A DNA stretch of 64,000 bases from DASXHZ01 sp036488085 (lineage in GTDB: Bacteria; Acidobacteriota; Thermoanaerobaculia; Gp7-AA8), in the NCBI GenBank assembly GCA_036488085.1, contig DASXHZ010000061.1, positions 18,343-82,342 on the forward strand. Reading direction: 5' to 3'. A program made the translations under genes and the position numbers. Below, piece after piece: positions 38,448-46,616 of this stretch. The notes beneath the pieces were generated by a model, which was not told the DNA's origin, did no database searches, and was given only the letters and a program-made list of their open reading frames with translations. Each line of letters begins with the position of its first letter. The stretch's first letter is position 1.

Positions 38448-38530
38448 GGGGAGCGGCGGACGCCCTCGTCCGCCAGCCGCGCGTTAGCGCGGCTATCGCC
38501 GCGCGGGCGGACGAGGGCATCCGCCCCTCC
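38448..38530. repeat. Nested inverted repeat at convergent gene ends
   Basis: GCCCTCGTCCGCC (38462-38474) pairs with GGCGGACGAGGGC (38506-38518). Inside it AGCCGCGC-GTTA-GCGCGGCT (38475-38494) forms a second hairpin. The outer GGGG/CCCC adds pairing. It fills the gap between the kinase and VOC genes, could act as a bidirectional terminator, and shares words with 28299-28337. Confidence 0.75.
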
Positions 38531-38533
38531 GAA

Positions 38534-38950
38534 TCAGTGGTGGCCCTCTTCGCTCCCGACCATCCACGGCGTGCCGAAACGGTCGGTCAGCATGCCGAAG
38601 CCGGGCGACCAGAACGTCTTCGCGAACGGTAGTTCGACCGAGCCGCCGGCGGCGAGGGCGTCGAAGATCCGGCTCGCTTCGGCGACGGTTGAATACGACA
38701 GCGACACGCGGAAGCCGTGCATCGCGGGGTACGCACCAGGAGACATCCAGTCAGAGGCCATGAAGAATCCGCCGCCGTCGAGGTCGAGGCGGGCGTGCAT
38801 GATCGCATCACCCATCTCGGGAGGTACCTTGGCCTCGGGCATCTCTTTCGCGGTCAGGAGACGCAGTTTTCCGCCGAGCGTTTTCTCGTAGAAGCGCATC
38901 GCCTCGGCGCAGTTGCGGTTGAAGAAGATGTACGCGTTCACTTCGATCAT
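38534..38950 (-). CDS. VOC-superfamily protein (PhnB/glyoxalase-like)
   Basis: This 138-residue protein is of the PhnB/3-demethylubiquinone methyltransferase-like VOC family. It has VNAYIFFNRNCAEAMRFYEKTLGGKL, GDAIMHARLDLDGGGFFMASDW and the C-terminal FGMLTDRFGTPWMV. Many members are metal-independent or of unknown activity. The ATG overlaps the stop of the osmoprotectant-binding protein gene by 4 nt (ATGA), so it is translated with the ABC operon, although its role there is unclear. The frame is open further upstream, but that part is antisense-like. Confidence 0.88.
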   Translation of the reverse strand: MIEVNAYIFFNRNCAEAMRFYEKTLGGKLRLLTAKEMPEAKVPPEMGDAIMHARLDLDGGGFFMASDWMSPGAYPAMHGFRVSLSYSTVAEASRIFDALAAGGSVELPFAKTFWSPGFGMLTDRFGTPWMVGSEEGHH

Positions 38951-39795
38951 CGGAGCTCCTTTGCGACGTCCGCCGGTGAGCGGTGGTCGCGGTCTATCGA
39001 TAGATTGAGACGGCGCATCGTGGCAACGTCGAGCGTATTGCGCAGCGATTCGAGCGCGGCCGGCGCGGCGGAACATTTCTTCCCGATGTCGCTCCGCTGC
39101 ACGATCACGGTGTCGTACGGCGGGAAGAAGTGCCGGTCGTCTTCGAGCTGCAGCAGGTTGAGCGCGTCGATCAGGCCGTCGGTGGAGTTGCCGGCGATCA
39201 GGTCGATAGCACCCGAGGCGAGCGCGCGATACGTGAGGCCGAGGTCCATCGTGCGCGGCGGCTGCGCGAAGCGGAGGCCGTACTTGGACTGCAAGCCGGT
39301 CCAGCCGTCGGGGCGCTCGACGAATTCGTATCCGAAGCCGGGACGGAACGTGCCCTCGACCGTGTGCAGGTCCGAGATGCGGCGGAGGCCGAACTTCTGC
39401 GCGTCTGAGCGTCGGACGATCATCGCGAAGGTGTTCTCGAAGCCGAGGGGCGGCGACCATTTCAGGCCTCTTCTTACGTATTCGTCGCCCACGGTCTTCA
39501 TGACCGCCGCGCGATCGCCGCTAGCCGCTTTATGCAGGATCGCCGTGAGTGCGGTGCCGGAGTACTCGGGATAAACGTCGATCGATCCGCCCGTGATGGC
39601 GCGGTCGCACACCAGCGTCCCGCCGAGATTGAGCTTGCGGTCGACCGTGCAGCCGGCTTTCTCGAGCTTCTGTGCGATGACCTCGCCGAGGAGGACTGAT
39701 TCCGTGAAGTTCTTGGAGCCGACCACGATCGGGTCGTGACCGCGTTTGCAGGCGGCGAGGAGGAGCAGGGTTAGCGCGAGAATCACGCCCCTCAT
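38947..39795 (-). CDS. Osmoprotectant/glycine-betaine ABC transporter substrate-binding lipoprotein
   Basis: This is a 282-residue protein from the ATG at 39795. Its lipoprotein signal is MRGVILALTLLLLAAC, and the OpuAC/OsmF-type domain follows (VGSKNFTESVLLGEVIAQKLE, GGSIDVYPEYSGTALT, AGNSTDGLIDALNLLQLEDD). It captures choline, betaine or similar solutes. The same frame is open to a GTG at 39882 that overlaps the permease stop. That 29-residue extension is encoded by a hairpin element, and the lipobox argues for the internal ATG. Confidence 0.88.
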   Translation of the reverse strand: MRGVILALTLLLLAACKRGHDPIVVGSKNFTESVLLGEVIAQKLEKAGCTVDRKLNLGGTLVCDRAITGGSIDVYPEYSGTALTAILHKAASGDRAAVMKTVGDEYVRRGLKWSPPLGFENTFAMIVRRSDAQKFGLRRISDLHTVEGTFRPGFGYEFVERPDGWTGLQSKYGLRFAQPPRTMDLGLTYRALASGAIDLIAGNSTDGLIDALNLLQLEDDRHFFPPYDTVIVQRSDIGKKCSAAPAALESLRNTLDVATMRRLNLSIDRDHRSPADVAKELR

Positions 39796-39872
39796 CCGGC
39801 GCTTCGCGCCACCTTCTCCCGCCGGGAGAAGGAGATGTTGGGGCATGGCGGCCGAAGGCCGGGTGAGGGGCG
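39786..39872. repeat. REP/MITE-like hairpin element inside the osmoprotectant operon
   Basis: Terminal inverted repeats CGCCCCTCATCCGGC (39786-39800) and GGCCGGGTGAGGGGCG (39857-39872) enclose hairpins GGCGC-TTC-GCGCC, CCTTCTCCCG-C-CGGGAGAAGG (39812-39832) and GGCC-GAA-GGCC. The element separates the permease stop from the ATG of the binding protein and itself supplies that ATG. Confidence 0.75.
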
Positions 39873-39878
39873 TGGCGC

Positions 39879-40502
39879 TCACGCAGAGGCTCCAAATCGC
39901 CGCGCCGTCATCCGTTCCAACGCTCCAAAGAACAGGTCCGCGATGAGCGCGAGCGCAGCGGCGGGGAGCGCGCCGGCGAGGATGAGCGTGGTGTCGACCA
40001 TGGCGACGCCGCGGAAGATGAGGGTGCCGAGGCCGCCGCCGCCGACGGCGGCGCCGATCGTGGCGACGCCGATCGCGATCACGGCGGCGATTCGTAGGCC
40101 GCCGAAGATCGACGGCAGCGCGAGCGGGAGCTCGACGCGCATGAGTCGCTGACCATCCGTCATCCCGACGACGATCGCGGCATCGCGAATGAGAGGATCG
40201 ATTCCGTTGAGCCCTGTCACGGTATTCCGCACGATCGGCAGGAGAGAGTAAAGGATCAGCGCCACGATTGCGGTTCGGATTCCGATCCCGCCGATGAACG
40301 GCACCGGAATCAGGAAGCCGAAGAGCGCGAGCGACGGGATGGTCTGGATGATGTCGACGATGCGTAGCATCACCTTGCCGAGACGCGCGCGCCGGACGCA
40401 GAGGATCCCGAGGGGGATGCCGGCGATCGTCGCGACGATCATCGCCGCCGCGACGATGACGACGTGTTCCCCGGTTGCGCGAGCGACGTCTTGCAGCATC
40501 AC
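39879..40502 (-). CDS. Osmoprotectant ABC transporter permease
   Basis: This 207-residue membrane protein is of the OpuCB/OpuCD/OsmW type, with about five or six membrane segments. ATIAGIPLGILCVRRARLGKVMLRIVDIIQTIPSLALFGFLIPV and the coupling loop VGMTDGQRLMRVELPLALPSIFGGLRIAAV (EAA-like) are typical. OpuC operons usually have two permease genes; only one is present, so it likely works as a homodimer. It overlaps the ATPase gene by 4 nt. Confidence 0.9.
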   Translation of the reverse strand: MMLQDVARATGEHVVIVAAAMIVATIAGIPLGILCVRRARLGKVMLRIVDIIQTIPSLALFGFLIPVPFIGGIGIRTAIVALILYSLLPIVRNTVTGLNGIDPLIRDAAIVVGMTDGQRLMRVELPLALPSIFGGLRIAAVIAIGVATIGAAVGGGGLGTLIFRGVAMVDTTLILAGALPAAALALIADLFFGALERMTARRFGASA

Positions 40503-41236
40503 ACCTCCGGCAGCCGCGACGCCTCGATGAACTGGCGGACGAGCGGCAGCGTCGATCGGACGAATTCTTCGAGGGTCGTGTCGCAGACGATCGCGCCGCC
40601 CTCGATCAACACGATCCTAGCGGCGACCCTGAGCGCCTCGGCCAAATCGTGCGTCACGAACAGCATGGTGACGTCGGTCCGCAATCCGATGAACTCTTCC
40701 TGCAGGTCGTGGCGTACTAGCGGATCGAGCGCACTGAACGGCTCGTCGCAGAGAAGCAGCGCCGGATGCGCGATCATCGCGCGCGCGATCGCCGCGCGTT
40801 GCTGCTCGCCGCCCGACAGCGAGCGCGGGAAGCGCGGCCCGAAACGGTCGAGAGGGATGCCGAGGCGGTCGAGCATCGAGCGCGCCGTCTCGCGCGTCCG
40901 CTCCTCTTGCCAGCCGAGGAGGCGGGGGACGGTGGCGACGTTGTCGTAGACCGTGCGGTGCGGAAAGAGCGCCGGCGCCTGCAGGATCGTCCCGATGTTG
41001 CGGCGGCGGCGCGGCAGGTCGTCGCCGCGCAACTCCGTGTCGTCGATGAGCACCCGTCCCGATGATGGTGCCGCGAGTCCGTTGAGCAGCCGCAGGATCG
41101 TCGTCTTGCCCGCGCCGCTGCGCCCGATCAGCGCCACCGACTCACCGGCATCGATGCGGAGGTCGAGCCCCCGCACGATCGCCTCGCCTCGCGGCGTCGT
41201 GACCGTGACATTTTCGATGCGGACCGATGAAGCCAC
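40499..41236 (-). CDS. Osmoprotectant ABC transporter ATPase
   Basis: This 245-residue ABC ATPase is the first gene of the operon. Walker A is GRSGAGKTT (about residues 38-46), Q-loop ILQAPALFPHRTV, signature LSGGEQQR, Walker B LLLCDEPFSALDP. It lacks the C-terminal CBS pair found in many OpuCA/OpuAA subunits, so regulation by ionic strength through CBS domains is not expected. It energises import by the downstream permease and binding protein. Confidence 0.9.
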   Translation of the reverse strand: MASSVRIENVTVTTPRGEAIVRGLDLRIDAGESVALIGRSGAGKTTILRLLNGLAAPSSGRVLIDDTELRGDDLPRRRRNIGTILQAPALFPHRTVYDNVATVPRLLGWQEERTRETARSMLDRLGIPLDRFGPRFPRSLSGGEQQRAAIARAMIAHPALLLCDEPFSALDPLVRHDLQEEFIGLRTDVTMLFVTHDLAEALRVAARIVLIEGGAIVCDTTLEEFVRSTLPLVRQFIEASRLPEV

Positions 41237-41255
41237 GCCGCGAGTTTAAACGGCT

Positions 41256-41391
41256 TGTCATCCCGAGCCGGCGAAGCCTCGAAGAGGCGAAGCGCGGTCG
41301 AGGGATCCGGTGCTGGAACGGCTAGCGCCTGAAGCATCGGATCCCTCGACCGTCCTCCGTCGCTCAGCGACTTCGGCAGCTCGGGATGACA
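41256..41391. mobile_element. MITE-like element with terminal inverted repeats
   Basis: TGTCATCCCGAGC (41256-41268) and GCTCGGGATGACA (41379-41391) are perfect 13-bp terminal inverted repeats. Nested inside, GGTCGAGGGATCCG (41296-41309) pairs with CGGATCCCTCGACC (41338-41351). There is no coding content. The 136-bp unit fits a non-autonomous, palindromic transposable element. Target-site duplication cannot be judged with certainty. Confidence 0.8.
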
Positions 41392-41428
41392 GGCGGCTCG
41401 CGAAGGGAACCGCGGCACCTCGGCGTCG

Positions 41429-41722
41429 TTACCGACGTCTGGCTTTGCGATATTGCCGGACGTGCCAGATAGCGAGCTGCGCTGCTCCGATGACGTAGGC
41501 GATAAAAACGAGATACGCGCCGCTCGGGATCTGTAGCGGCTGCGCGCTTCCGCGAAACCGCGGAAAGTATGACGCATACAGCTCACCGACGCCCTGGTGT
41601 GTCGTGGCCGCGAATACGACGAACGAAATCGCGGCCACGCCCGTCGCCATGACGATTCCACGTAGGGAGGCACCGACCACGAGTAACGGCAAGCGCCGCC
41701 CGGACAGTCTAATTGGTGTCAT
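41429..41722 (-). CDS. Small membrane protein, hypothetical
   Basis: This 97-residue protein has two hydrophobic segments (VVGASLRGIVMATGVAAISFVVFAA and AYLVFIAYVIGAAQLAIWHV) and a basic C-terminus (RQYRKARRR). Its start overlaps the preceding small gene by 14 nt, suggesting a two-gene unit. I recognise no family. GC content and codon pattern look less biased than the neighbours. Confidence 0.5.
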   Translation of the reverse strand: MTPIRLSGRRLPLLVVGASLRGIVMATGVAAISFVVFAATTHQGVGELYASYFPRFRGSAQPLQIPSGAYLVFIAYVIGAAQLAIWHVRQYRKARRR

Positions 41723-41939
41723 CAGTATTCTCTTGGCGTTTCTGAGGAGGCCGCTGTTCGAAGAGCCATCTTAGAGGTTGAAACAGCAGCCCCATTGCGA
41801 GGCCGATAGCTCCTCCCGTGGCGGCACCTCCGGCGATCGAGGCGTCGGCAACGATCAGCGCTCCAAACGCGCCTGCTCCAATTCCTGCGAGTGTTCCGGC
41901 TGCGACCTCTGAGATCCAACCCCTTTGATCGAAGTCCAT
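41709..41939 (-). CDS. Small glycine-rich membrane protein, hypothetical
   Basis: This is a 76-residue protein from the ATG at 41939. The middle (WISEVAAGTLAGIGAGAFGALIVADASIAGGAATGGAIGLAMGLLF) is a Gly/Ala-rich hairpin of two membrane helices, like small glycine-zipper proteins. The C-terminus is polar. It overlaps the downstream small membrane gene. An upstream GTG in frame would add nine residues. No family is assigned. Confidence 0.5.
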   Translation of the reverse strand: MDFDQRGWISEVAAGTLAGIGAGAFGALIVADASIAGGAATGGAIGLAMGLLFQPLRWLFEQRPPQKRQENTDDTN

Positions 41940-42014
41940 CGTTTGCGACTCGATCACTAGAGACACGGTCTACGGCAGAGTGTGGGGCACGCGAGTTGAA
42001 GAGCGGCCTGGAAG

Positions 42015-43097
42015 GTGGATCGCATCGTAATCGATGACATTTCAGTTGCCGCCTATCGCATCCCGACCGCCACGCCGGAATCGGACGGGACGTTCGAGTG
42101 GGATGCGACGACGCTCGTCACGGTGCATGCGACCGGGGGCGGGAAGCGTGGCTTCGGCTACACGTACGCGGATCCAGCTACGGCGAAGCTCATCGAGACG
42201 CTCGCGGGAAAGGTCAAAGGCAAGAACGCGCTCGACATCGACCGCGTCTGGGGTGATCTCATATACGCCGTCCGCAACCTCGGGCGGCGCGGAATTGCGG
42301 CGATGGCGATCTCGGCGATCGACTCCGCGCTTTGGGACCTGAAGGCGAAGCTGTTCGGTGTCGCGCTGATCGATCTCCTCGGCAGCGTGCGCGAGGCGGC
42401 GCCGGTCTACGGCAGCGGTGGGTTCACCTCGTACTCAATCGCGGAGTTGCAGGAGCAGCTTGGCGGGTGGGCGGCGGCGGGGATTCCGCGCGTGAAGATG
42501 AAGATCGGGCGCGATGCGAGCGCCGATCGGGAGCGGGTGCGGAAGGCGCGGGAGGCGATCGGTGAGAAATGCGAGCTATTCGTCGATGCGAACGGTGCGT
42601 ACAACATGAAGCAGGCCATCAGTCAGGCGGAAGACTTCGCGAAGTCGGGCGTGGCGTGGTTCGAGGAGCCGGTGTCGTCGGACAACCTCGCCGGCCTCCG
42701 TTTCATCCGCGAGCGCGTGCCGATGGACGTCGCCGCCGGCGAGTATGGCTACGAGTTGCAGTACTTCGACGAAATGATCGCGGCAGGCGCGGTCGACGTC
42801 CTCCAGGCCGACGCGACGCGATGCTGCGGTATCACGGGCTTCATCAAGACGTCGGCGATCTGCGAGGCGCGTTCGATTCCGCTCTCCGCTCACTGTGCGC
42901 CGTCGCTGCACGCACACCTCGGATGCGCGCTGCTGCCGCTGCGGCACCTCGAGTATTTCTTCGATCACGCGCGCATCGAGTCGATGCTCTTCGACGGGGC
43001 GCTCACGCCGCGCGACGGCGCACTGCATCCCGACCGCTCCCGGCCGGGGATTGGGGTCGAGCTGAAGGAACGGGATGCCGAGCGATTCGCGATCTGA
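42015..43097 (+). CDS. Enolase-superfamily enzyme (mandelate racemase/muconate lactonising type)
   Basis: This 360-residue protein has the capping domain followed by the TIM barrel. Catalytic and metal positions are VKMKIGR (KxK), FVDANGAY (Asp), FEEPVSSDN (Glu), AGEYGY (Glu) and SAHCAPSLH (His). The KxK/His arrangement fits the mandelate racemase group, which abstracts a proton alpha to a carboxylate. The substrate is likely a sugar acid, but this is unproved. The GTG at 42015 follows GGAAGG closely. The stop overlaps the GH15 gene by 23 nt. Confidence 0.85.
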   Translation: MDRIVIDDISVAAYRIPTATPESDGTFEWDATTLVTVHATGGGKRGFGYTYADPATAKLIETLAGKVKGKNALDIDRVWGDLIYAVRNLGRRGIAAMAISAIDSALWDLKAKLFGVALIDLLGSVREAAPVYGSGGFTSYSIAELQEQLGGWAAAGIPRVKMKIGRDASADRERVRKAREAIGEKCELFVDANGAYNMKQAISQAEDFAKSGVAWFEEPVSSDNLAGLRFIRERVPMDVAAGEYGYELQYFDEMIAAGAVDVLQADATRCCGITGFIKTSAICEARSIPLSAHCAPSLHAHLGCALLPLRHLEYFFDHARIESMLFDGALTPRDGALHPDRSRPGIGVELKERDAERFAI

Positions 43098-44931
43098 CGG
43101 CTACGTGCCGATCCGCGACTACGCGATCATCGGCGACACGCGCTCCGCGGCGCTGATCTCCCGCCACGGCTCGATCGATTGGCTCTGCTGGCCGCGCTTC
43201 GACAGCCGGTCGGTCTTTGCGCGCATTCTCGATACGAATCGCGGCGGCTACTTCTCGATCCAGCCTTCGGTTCCGTTCGAGACGGAGCGGTGCTACGTCG
43301 ACGGCACGAATGTCCTCGAGACGACGTTCATCACGGATGCCGGCCGCGCGCGCGTGCTCGACCTCATGCCGGCGCTCACCGAAGAGAAGAAAGCGAACGT
43401 CCTGTTACCGTTTCGCGAGCTGTTGCGGCGCATCGAGTGCGTCGAGGGCGAAGTGCCGATGGTCGTCACATACTCGCCGCGGCCGGACTACGGGCGTGAC
43501 GTCTCGCACCTCGAGCCGCGGAACGGCGACACGATCGCGTGCGTGAACGGTCCGGAGGTGTGGTGCCTGCGGTCGGACGTGCCGATGGAAGTCGTCGATC
43601 GCGGGGTCGCGCGCGCCGAGGTGACGGTGAAGAAGGGGGAGCAGCACGACTTTGCGCTGTCGTATGAGACGCATGCGCCGGCGGTGTACGCGCGTATCAA
43701 CGGCGACGGCCAAATCGTCATCGACGAGACGCTGGCGTTCTGGCGCAACTGGTCGGCGCAGCTCCAGTACGACGGGCCGTATCGCGAGCAGGTGATGCGC
43801 AGCGCGTTGACGCTCAAGCTGCTGGCGTACGCGCCGTCGGGCGGCATCGTGGCCGCGCCGACCACGTCGCTGCCGGAGCTGATCGGCGGCATCCGGAACT
43901 GGGACTACCGCTACTGCTGGCTGCGCGACGCGTCGTTCACCGTCGCGGCGCTGTACGACTGCGGCTTCGAGACTGAAGGGAGCGCGTTCGTCGACTGGCT
44001 GCTCTACGCGACGCGCCTCACCCAACCCAGCCTGCAGATCCTCTACGACGTCTTCGGCGAGTCGCGGTTGCCGGAAGCGCAGCTCGACCATCTCGACGGC
44101 TACCGCGGGTCGCGCCCGGTGCGCATCGGCAACGCGGCGCACGACCAGTTCCAGCTCGACGTCTATGGCGAGGTGCTCGGTGCGATCGAGGAGTACACGG
44201 AGCGCGGCGCGGAGCTGAATCACGATGAGAAGCGCCTCGCCCGCAGTCTCGCGAAAGTCGTGATGAAACGCTGGCGCGAGCCCGACAGCGGAATCTGGGA
44301 GAAGCGCGGCGACCGCAAGGACCACGTGCACGCGAAGATCATGTGTTGGGCGGCCCTCGACTCCGCGCAACGCCTCGCGGAGAAGGGGAAGCTCGACGGC
44401 CCGGTCGATCAGTGGCGCGCGACGAAGGACGAGATCAAGCGCGTCGTGCTGGAGCGCGGCTTCAATCGCAAGCTGAACGCGTTCGTCGCCGAATTCGACG
44501 GCGAGGAGCTCGATGCTAGCCTCCTCTACGTCTCGCGCGTCGGCTTCCTCGACGGCGACGATCCCCGCATCCTCGGCACGATCGACGCGATCCGCGAGAA
44601 GCTCGGCTACGGCGACCTCATTCTCCGCTACCGCAGCGAGAAGACCGACGACGGCCTCCCGCCCGGCGAAGGCGCATTCCTCCCGTGCAGCTTCTGGCTC
44701 GTCGAGGGGCTCGCGATCGCGAAGCGGATGGACGAGGCAGTGGAGCTCTTCGAGAAACTCCTCGGCCGCGCCAACGACCTCGGGCTCATGTCGGAGGAAG
44801 CGAGCCTTCCCGACGGCGATCTGGTCGGCAACTTCCCGCAGGCGCTCACGCACATCGGGCTCCTGAATGCCGCACTGCGCCTCGAGCGCCCGGTCGCGCG
44901 CCGCGGCAAGGCAAGCGACGTATCCTCATGA
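43075..44931 (+). CDS. Glycoside hydrolase family 15 protein (glucoamylase/trehalase type)
   Basis: This 618-residue cytoplasmic protein has an N-terminal beta domain (YAIIGDTRSAALISRHGSIDWLCWPRFDS) and an (alpha/alpha)6 barrel. GGIRNWDYRYCWLRDASFTVAAL carries the substrate-binding Arg-Asp, and GEGAFLPCSFWLVEGLA is near the general base. GH15 enzymes of this length without a signal peptide act as glucoamylase-like or trehalase enzymes. Co-location with an enolase-superfamily gene and with glgP elsewhere suggests alpha-glucan or trehalose use. The overlap with the upstream gene indicates one transcript. Confidence 0.9.
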   Translation: MPSDSRSDGYVPIRDYAIIGDTRSAALISRHGSIDWLCWPRFDSRSVFARILDTNRGGYFSIQPSVPFETERCYVDGTNVLETTFITDAGRARVLDLMPALTEEKKANVLLPFRELLRRIECVEGEVPMVVTYSPRPDYGRDVSHLEPRNGDTIACVNGPEVWCLRSDVPMEVVDRGVARAEVTVKKGEQHDFALSYETHAPAVYARINGDGQIVIDETLAFWRNWSAQLQYDGPYREQVMRSALTLKLLAYAPSGGIVAAPTTSLPELIGGIRNWDYRYCWLRDASFTVAALYDCGFETEGSAFVDWLLYATRLTQPSLQILYDVFGESRLPEAQLDHLDGYRGSRPVRIGNAAHDQFQLDVYGEVLGAIEEYTERGAELNHDEKRLARSLAKVVMKRWREPDSGIWEKRGDRKDHVHAKIMCWAALDSAQRLAEKGKLDGPVDQWRATKDEIKRVVLERGFNRKLNAFVAEFDGEELDASLLYVSRVGFLDGDDPRILGTIDAIREKLGYGDLILRYRSEKTDDGLPPGEGAFLPCSFWLVEGLAIAKRMDEAVELFEKLLGRANDLGLMSEEASLPDGDLVGNFPQALTHIGLLNAALRLERPVARRGKASDVSS

Positions 44932-44932
44932 G

Positions 44933-46540
44933 ATGCACCTTCTGCTGGCCCTGACACTCGTCATCGTCCCGAATACGAATGATGGCCGTTGGACGGCGAT
45001 CTATCGTTTCGACAAACCGGCCGAGCGGCTCGACTTCGCGCGCAGCGGCCCGTACGCGCGGCTGCCGAAGTGGCGTGTCGAGACGAAGGGTTACTCGCTC
45101 ATCCACGACGACGAGGGCGACGCGATCGTCAAGTCGCCCGGGGCGAAGGCGCAGAAGTCGATCGCGGTGTCGTTTCCCGTCGACACGGTCGTTCCCGTCA
45201 AGGACTACCAGCTCTTCGACGCATTCAGCGACGGCGGCCTCGCGCTCTACACAGGGCATTTCAACCTGAAGGGATCCAAGAGCACGACCTTCGAGCTGGC
45301 GCCGCGACGCAATGAGCACCTGCTCGTGGGCGGGAAGCTCTTCGCTCGCCGCACGAGGTGGGTCGACGACGGAGCCGGCGAAGGGACTTTCGTCTACTAC
45401 GGCAAAGTGAAGCCGGTCGAGACGCCTTACATGATCGGCATCCTCGACCCCGGCGCGCCCAAGTGGCTCGATCAGAAACTCGACTCCGCGCTGCCGCAGC
45501 TCTTCGCCGATTACGCGCGGCTCACCGGCGTAGCGCTCGAGCGGCGGCCGACGGTCCTCTTTTCATTCGAGGCGGCGCGCGACCGCAACTCGACGACCTG
45601 GAAGGGGGGAACGCTCAACGGCCTCATTCAGCTGCACGTCGAGGCGGCGGCCGATGGCGCCGAGGATCGGGATGTGCTCGAGCGATTCATCAAGTTCATC
45701 GCGCACGAGTCGGCGCATCTCTGGAACGGGCAGATGTTCGAGAACCGCGAAGCGAATCAGTCATGGATTCACGAGGGAGGGGCGGACGCGTTTGCGTGGC
45801 GAGCCGTGCGCCGCGCGGGGATCATCGACGATGCCGCTCTCGACTCTCGCCTGACCTCCGACCTCAACGACTGCGTCACCGCCGCCGGCTCGCGCGCGCT
45901 CGACGACGTCGAGAAGCAGGGCGACTTCAGGCCGGTCTATTCGTGCGGTGCAACACTGGCGTGGCTCACCGAGGCCGCGACCGGCGACCTGCATGCGTTC
46001 TGGAAGTCACTCTTCAGCGCGGCGGGCGAGCACGGACGTCACTATGACGAAGCGCTGTACCTCTCGCTGCTGAAGCAACGGGAGCGCGTGCCGGGAACGG
46101 CCGCATTCGTCGACGATTTCGTCCATCGCGACATGCCGGATCGCGCGGAGAAGCTCGCCGCTGCGTTCCGTGCCGCCGGCGTTCCGATACGCCCGATGCC
46201 GGACGCCATCTCGCCGCAGCAGCGCCGCGCTTGGGGCGAAGCGGCGTTGCTCGACTTGATGCGCCAGGACTGCCACAGCACGAGCTTCGATCGCGCCTCG
46301 GGGCGCTATCACCTGCACGGCAAAGAGACATGCGCCACGCTGAAGTCGGAGCTGGTCGTCGATCGGATCGACGGAAAGAGCATCGCGCGCGCCGGCGACG
46401 TGGCCTACGACGCTGCCGCGGCCCACTGCGCGGCTCATGAGCCAGTGACGCTCGAAGGACCCGATGAGGTCAAGGTGTCGGTCCCCTGCGCCAAGCCGCT
46501 CGATGCGCGCACGCCGTGGCTCGGCATCGATCGCCCCTGA
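44933..46540 (+). CDS. Secreted zinc metallopeptidase-like protein (gluzincin, M1/M61-like)
   Basis: This is a 535-residue protein from the ATG at 44933, two bases after the GH15 stop. It has a short hydrophobic start and a beta-rich first half. A zinc motif H258-E-S-A-H262 is followed by WIHEGGADAFAWRA with Glu281 as probable third ligand, the HExxH-(18)-E spacing of gluzincins. The GAMEN exopeptidase motif of M1 aminopeptidases is absent. Cysteines in the C-terminal part may form disulfides in the periplasm. The substrate is unknown. Confidence 0.75.
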   Translation: MHLLLALTLVIVPNTNDGRWTAIYRFDKPAERLDFARSGPYARLPKWRVETKGYSLIHDDEGDAIVKSPGAKAQKSIAVSFPVDTVVPVKDYQLFDAFSDGGLALYTGHFNLKGSKSTTFELAPRRNEHLLVGGKLFARRTRWVDDGAGEGTFVYYGKVKPVETPYMIGILDPGAPKWLDQKLDSALPQLFADYARLTGVALERRPTVLFSFEAARDRNSTTWKGGTLNGLIQLHVEAAADGAEDRDVLERFIKFIAHESAHLWNGQMFENREANQSWIHEGGADAFAWRAVRRAGIIDDAALDSRLTSDLNDCVTAAGSRALDDVEKQGDFRPVYSCGATLAWLTEAATGDLHAFWKSLFSAAGEHGRHYDEALYLSLLKQRERVPGTAAFVDDFVHRDMPDRAEKLAAAFRAAGVPIRPMPDAISPQQRRAWGEAALLDLMRQDCHSTSFDRASGRYHLHGKETCATLKSELVVDRIDGKSIARAGDVAYDAAAAHCAAHEPVTLEGPDEVKVSVPCAKPLDARTPWLGIDRP

Positions 46541-46616
46541 TCCCGTTCGCTGCACCGGCGGCTCATTTGACTGCGCCGCGAGCGGTGACGCATGCGAAAT
46601 GGCTATCCTTCCAAAG

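Noticed and set aside
39796..39882. N-terminal extension of the osmoprotectant-binding lipoprotein from GTG 39882
   Set aside because: The 29 extra residues come from a hairpin element and would bury the lipoprotein signal, so the ATG at 39795 is preferred.
43405..44853. Open frame of 482 codons antisense to the GH15 gene
   Set aside because: Shadow of a real gene; no start signal and no domain.
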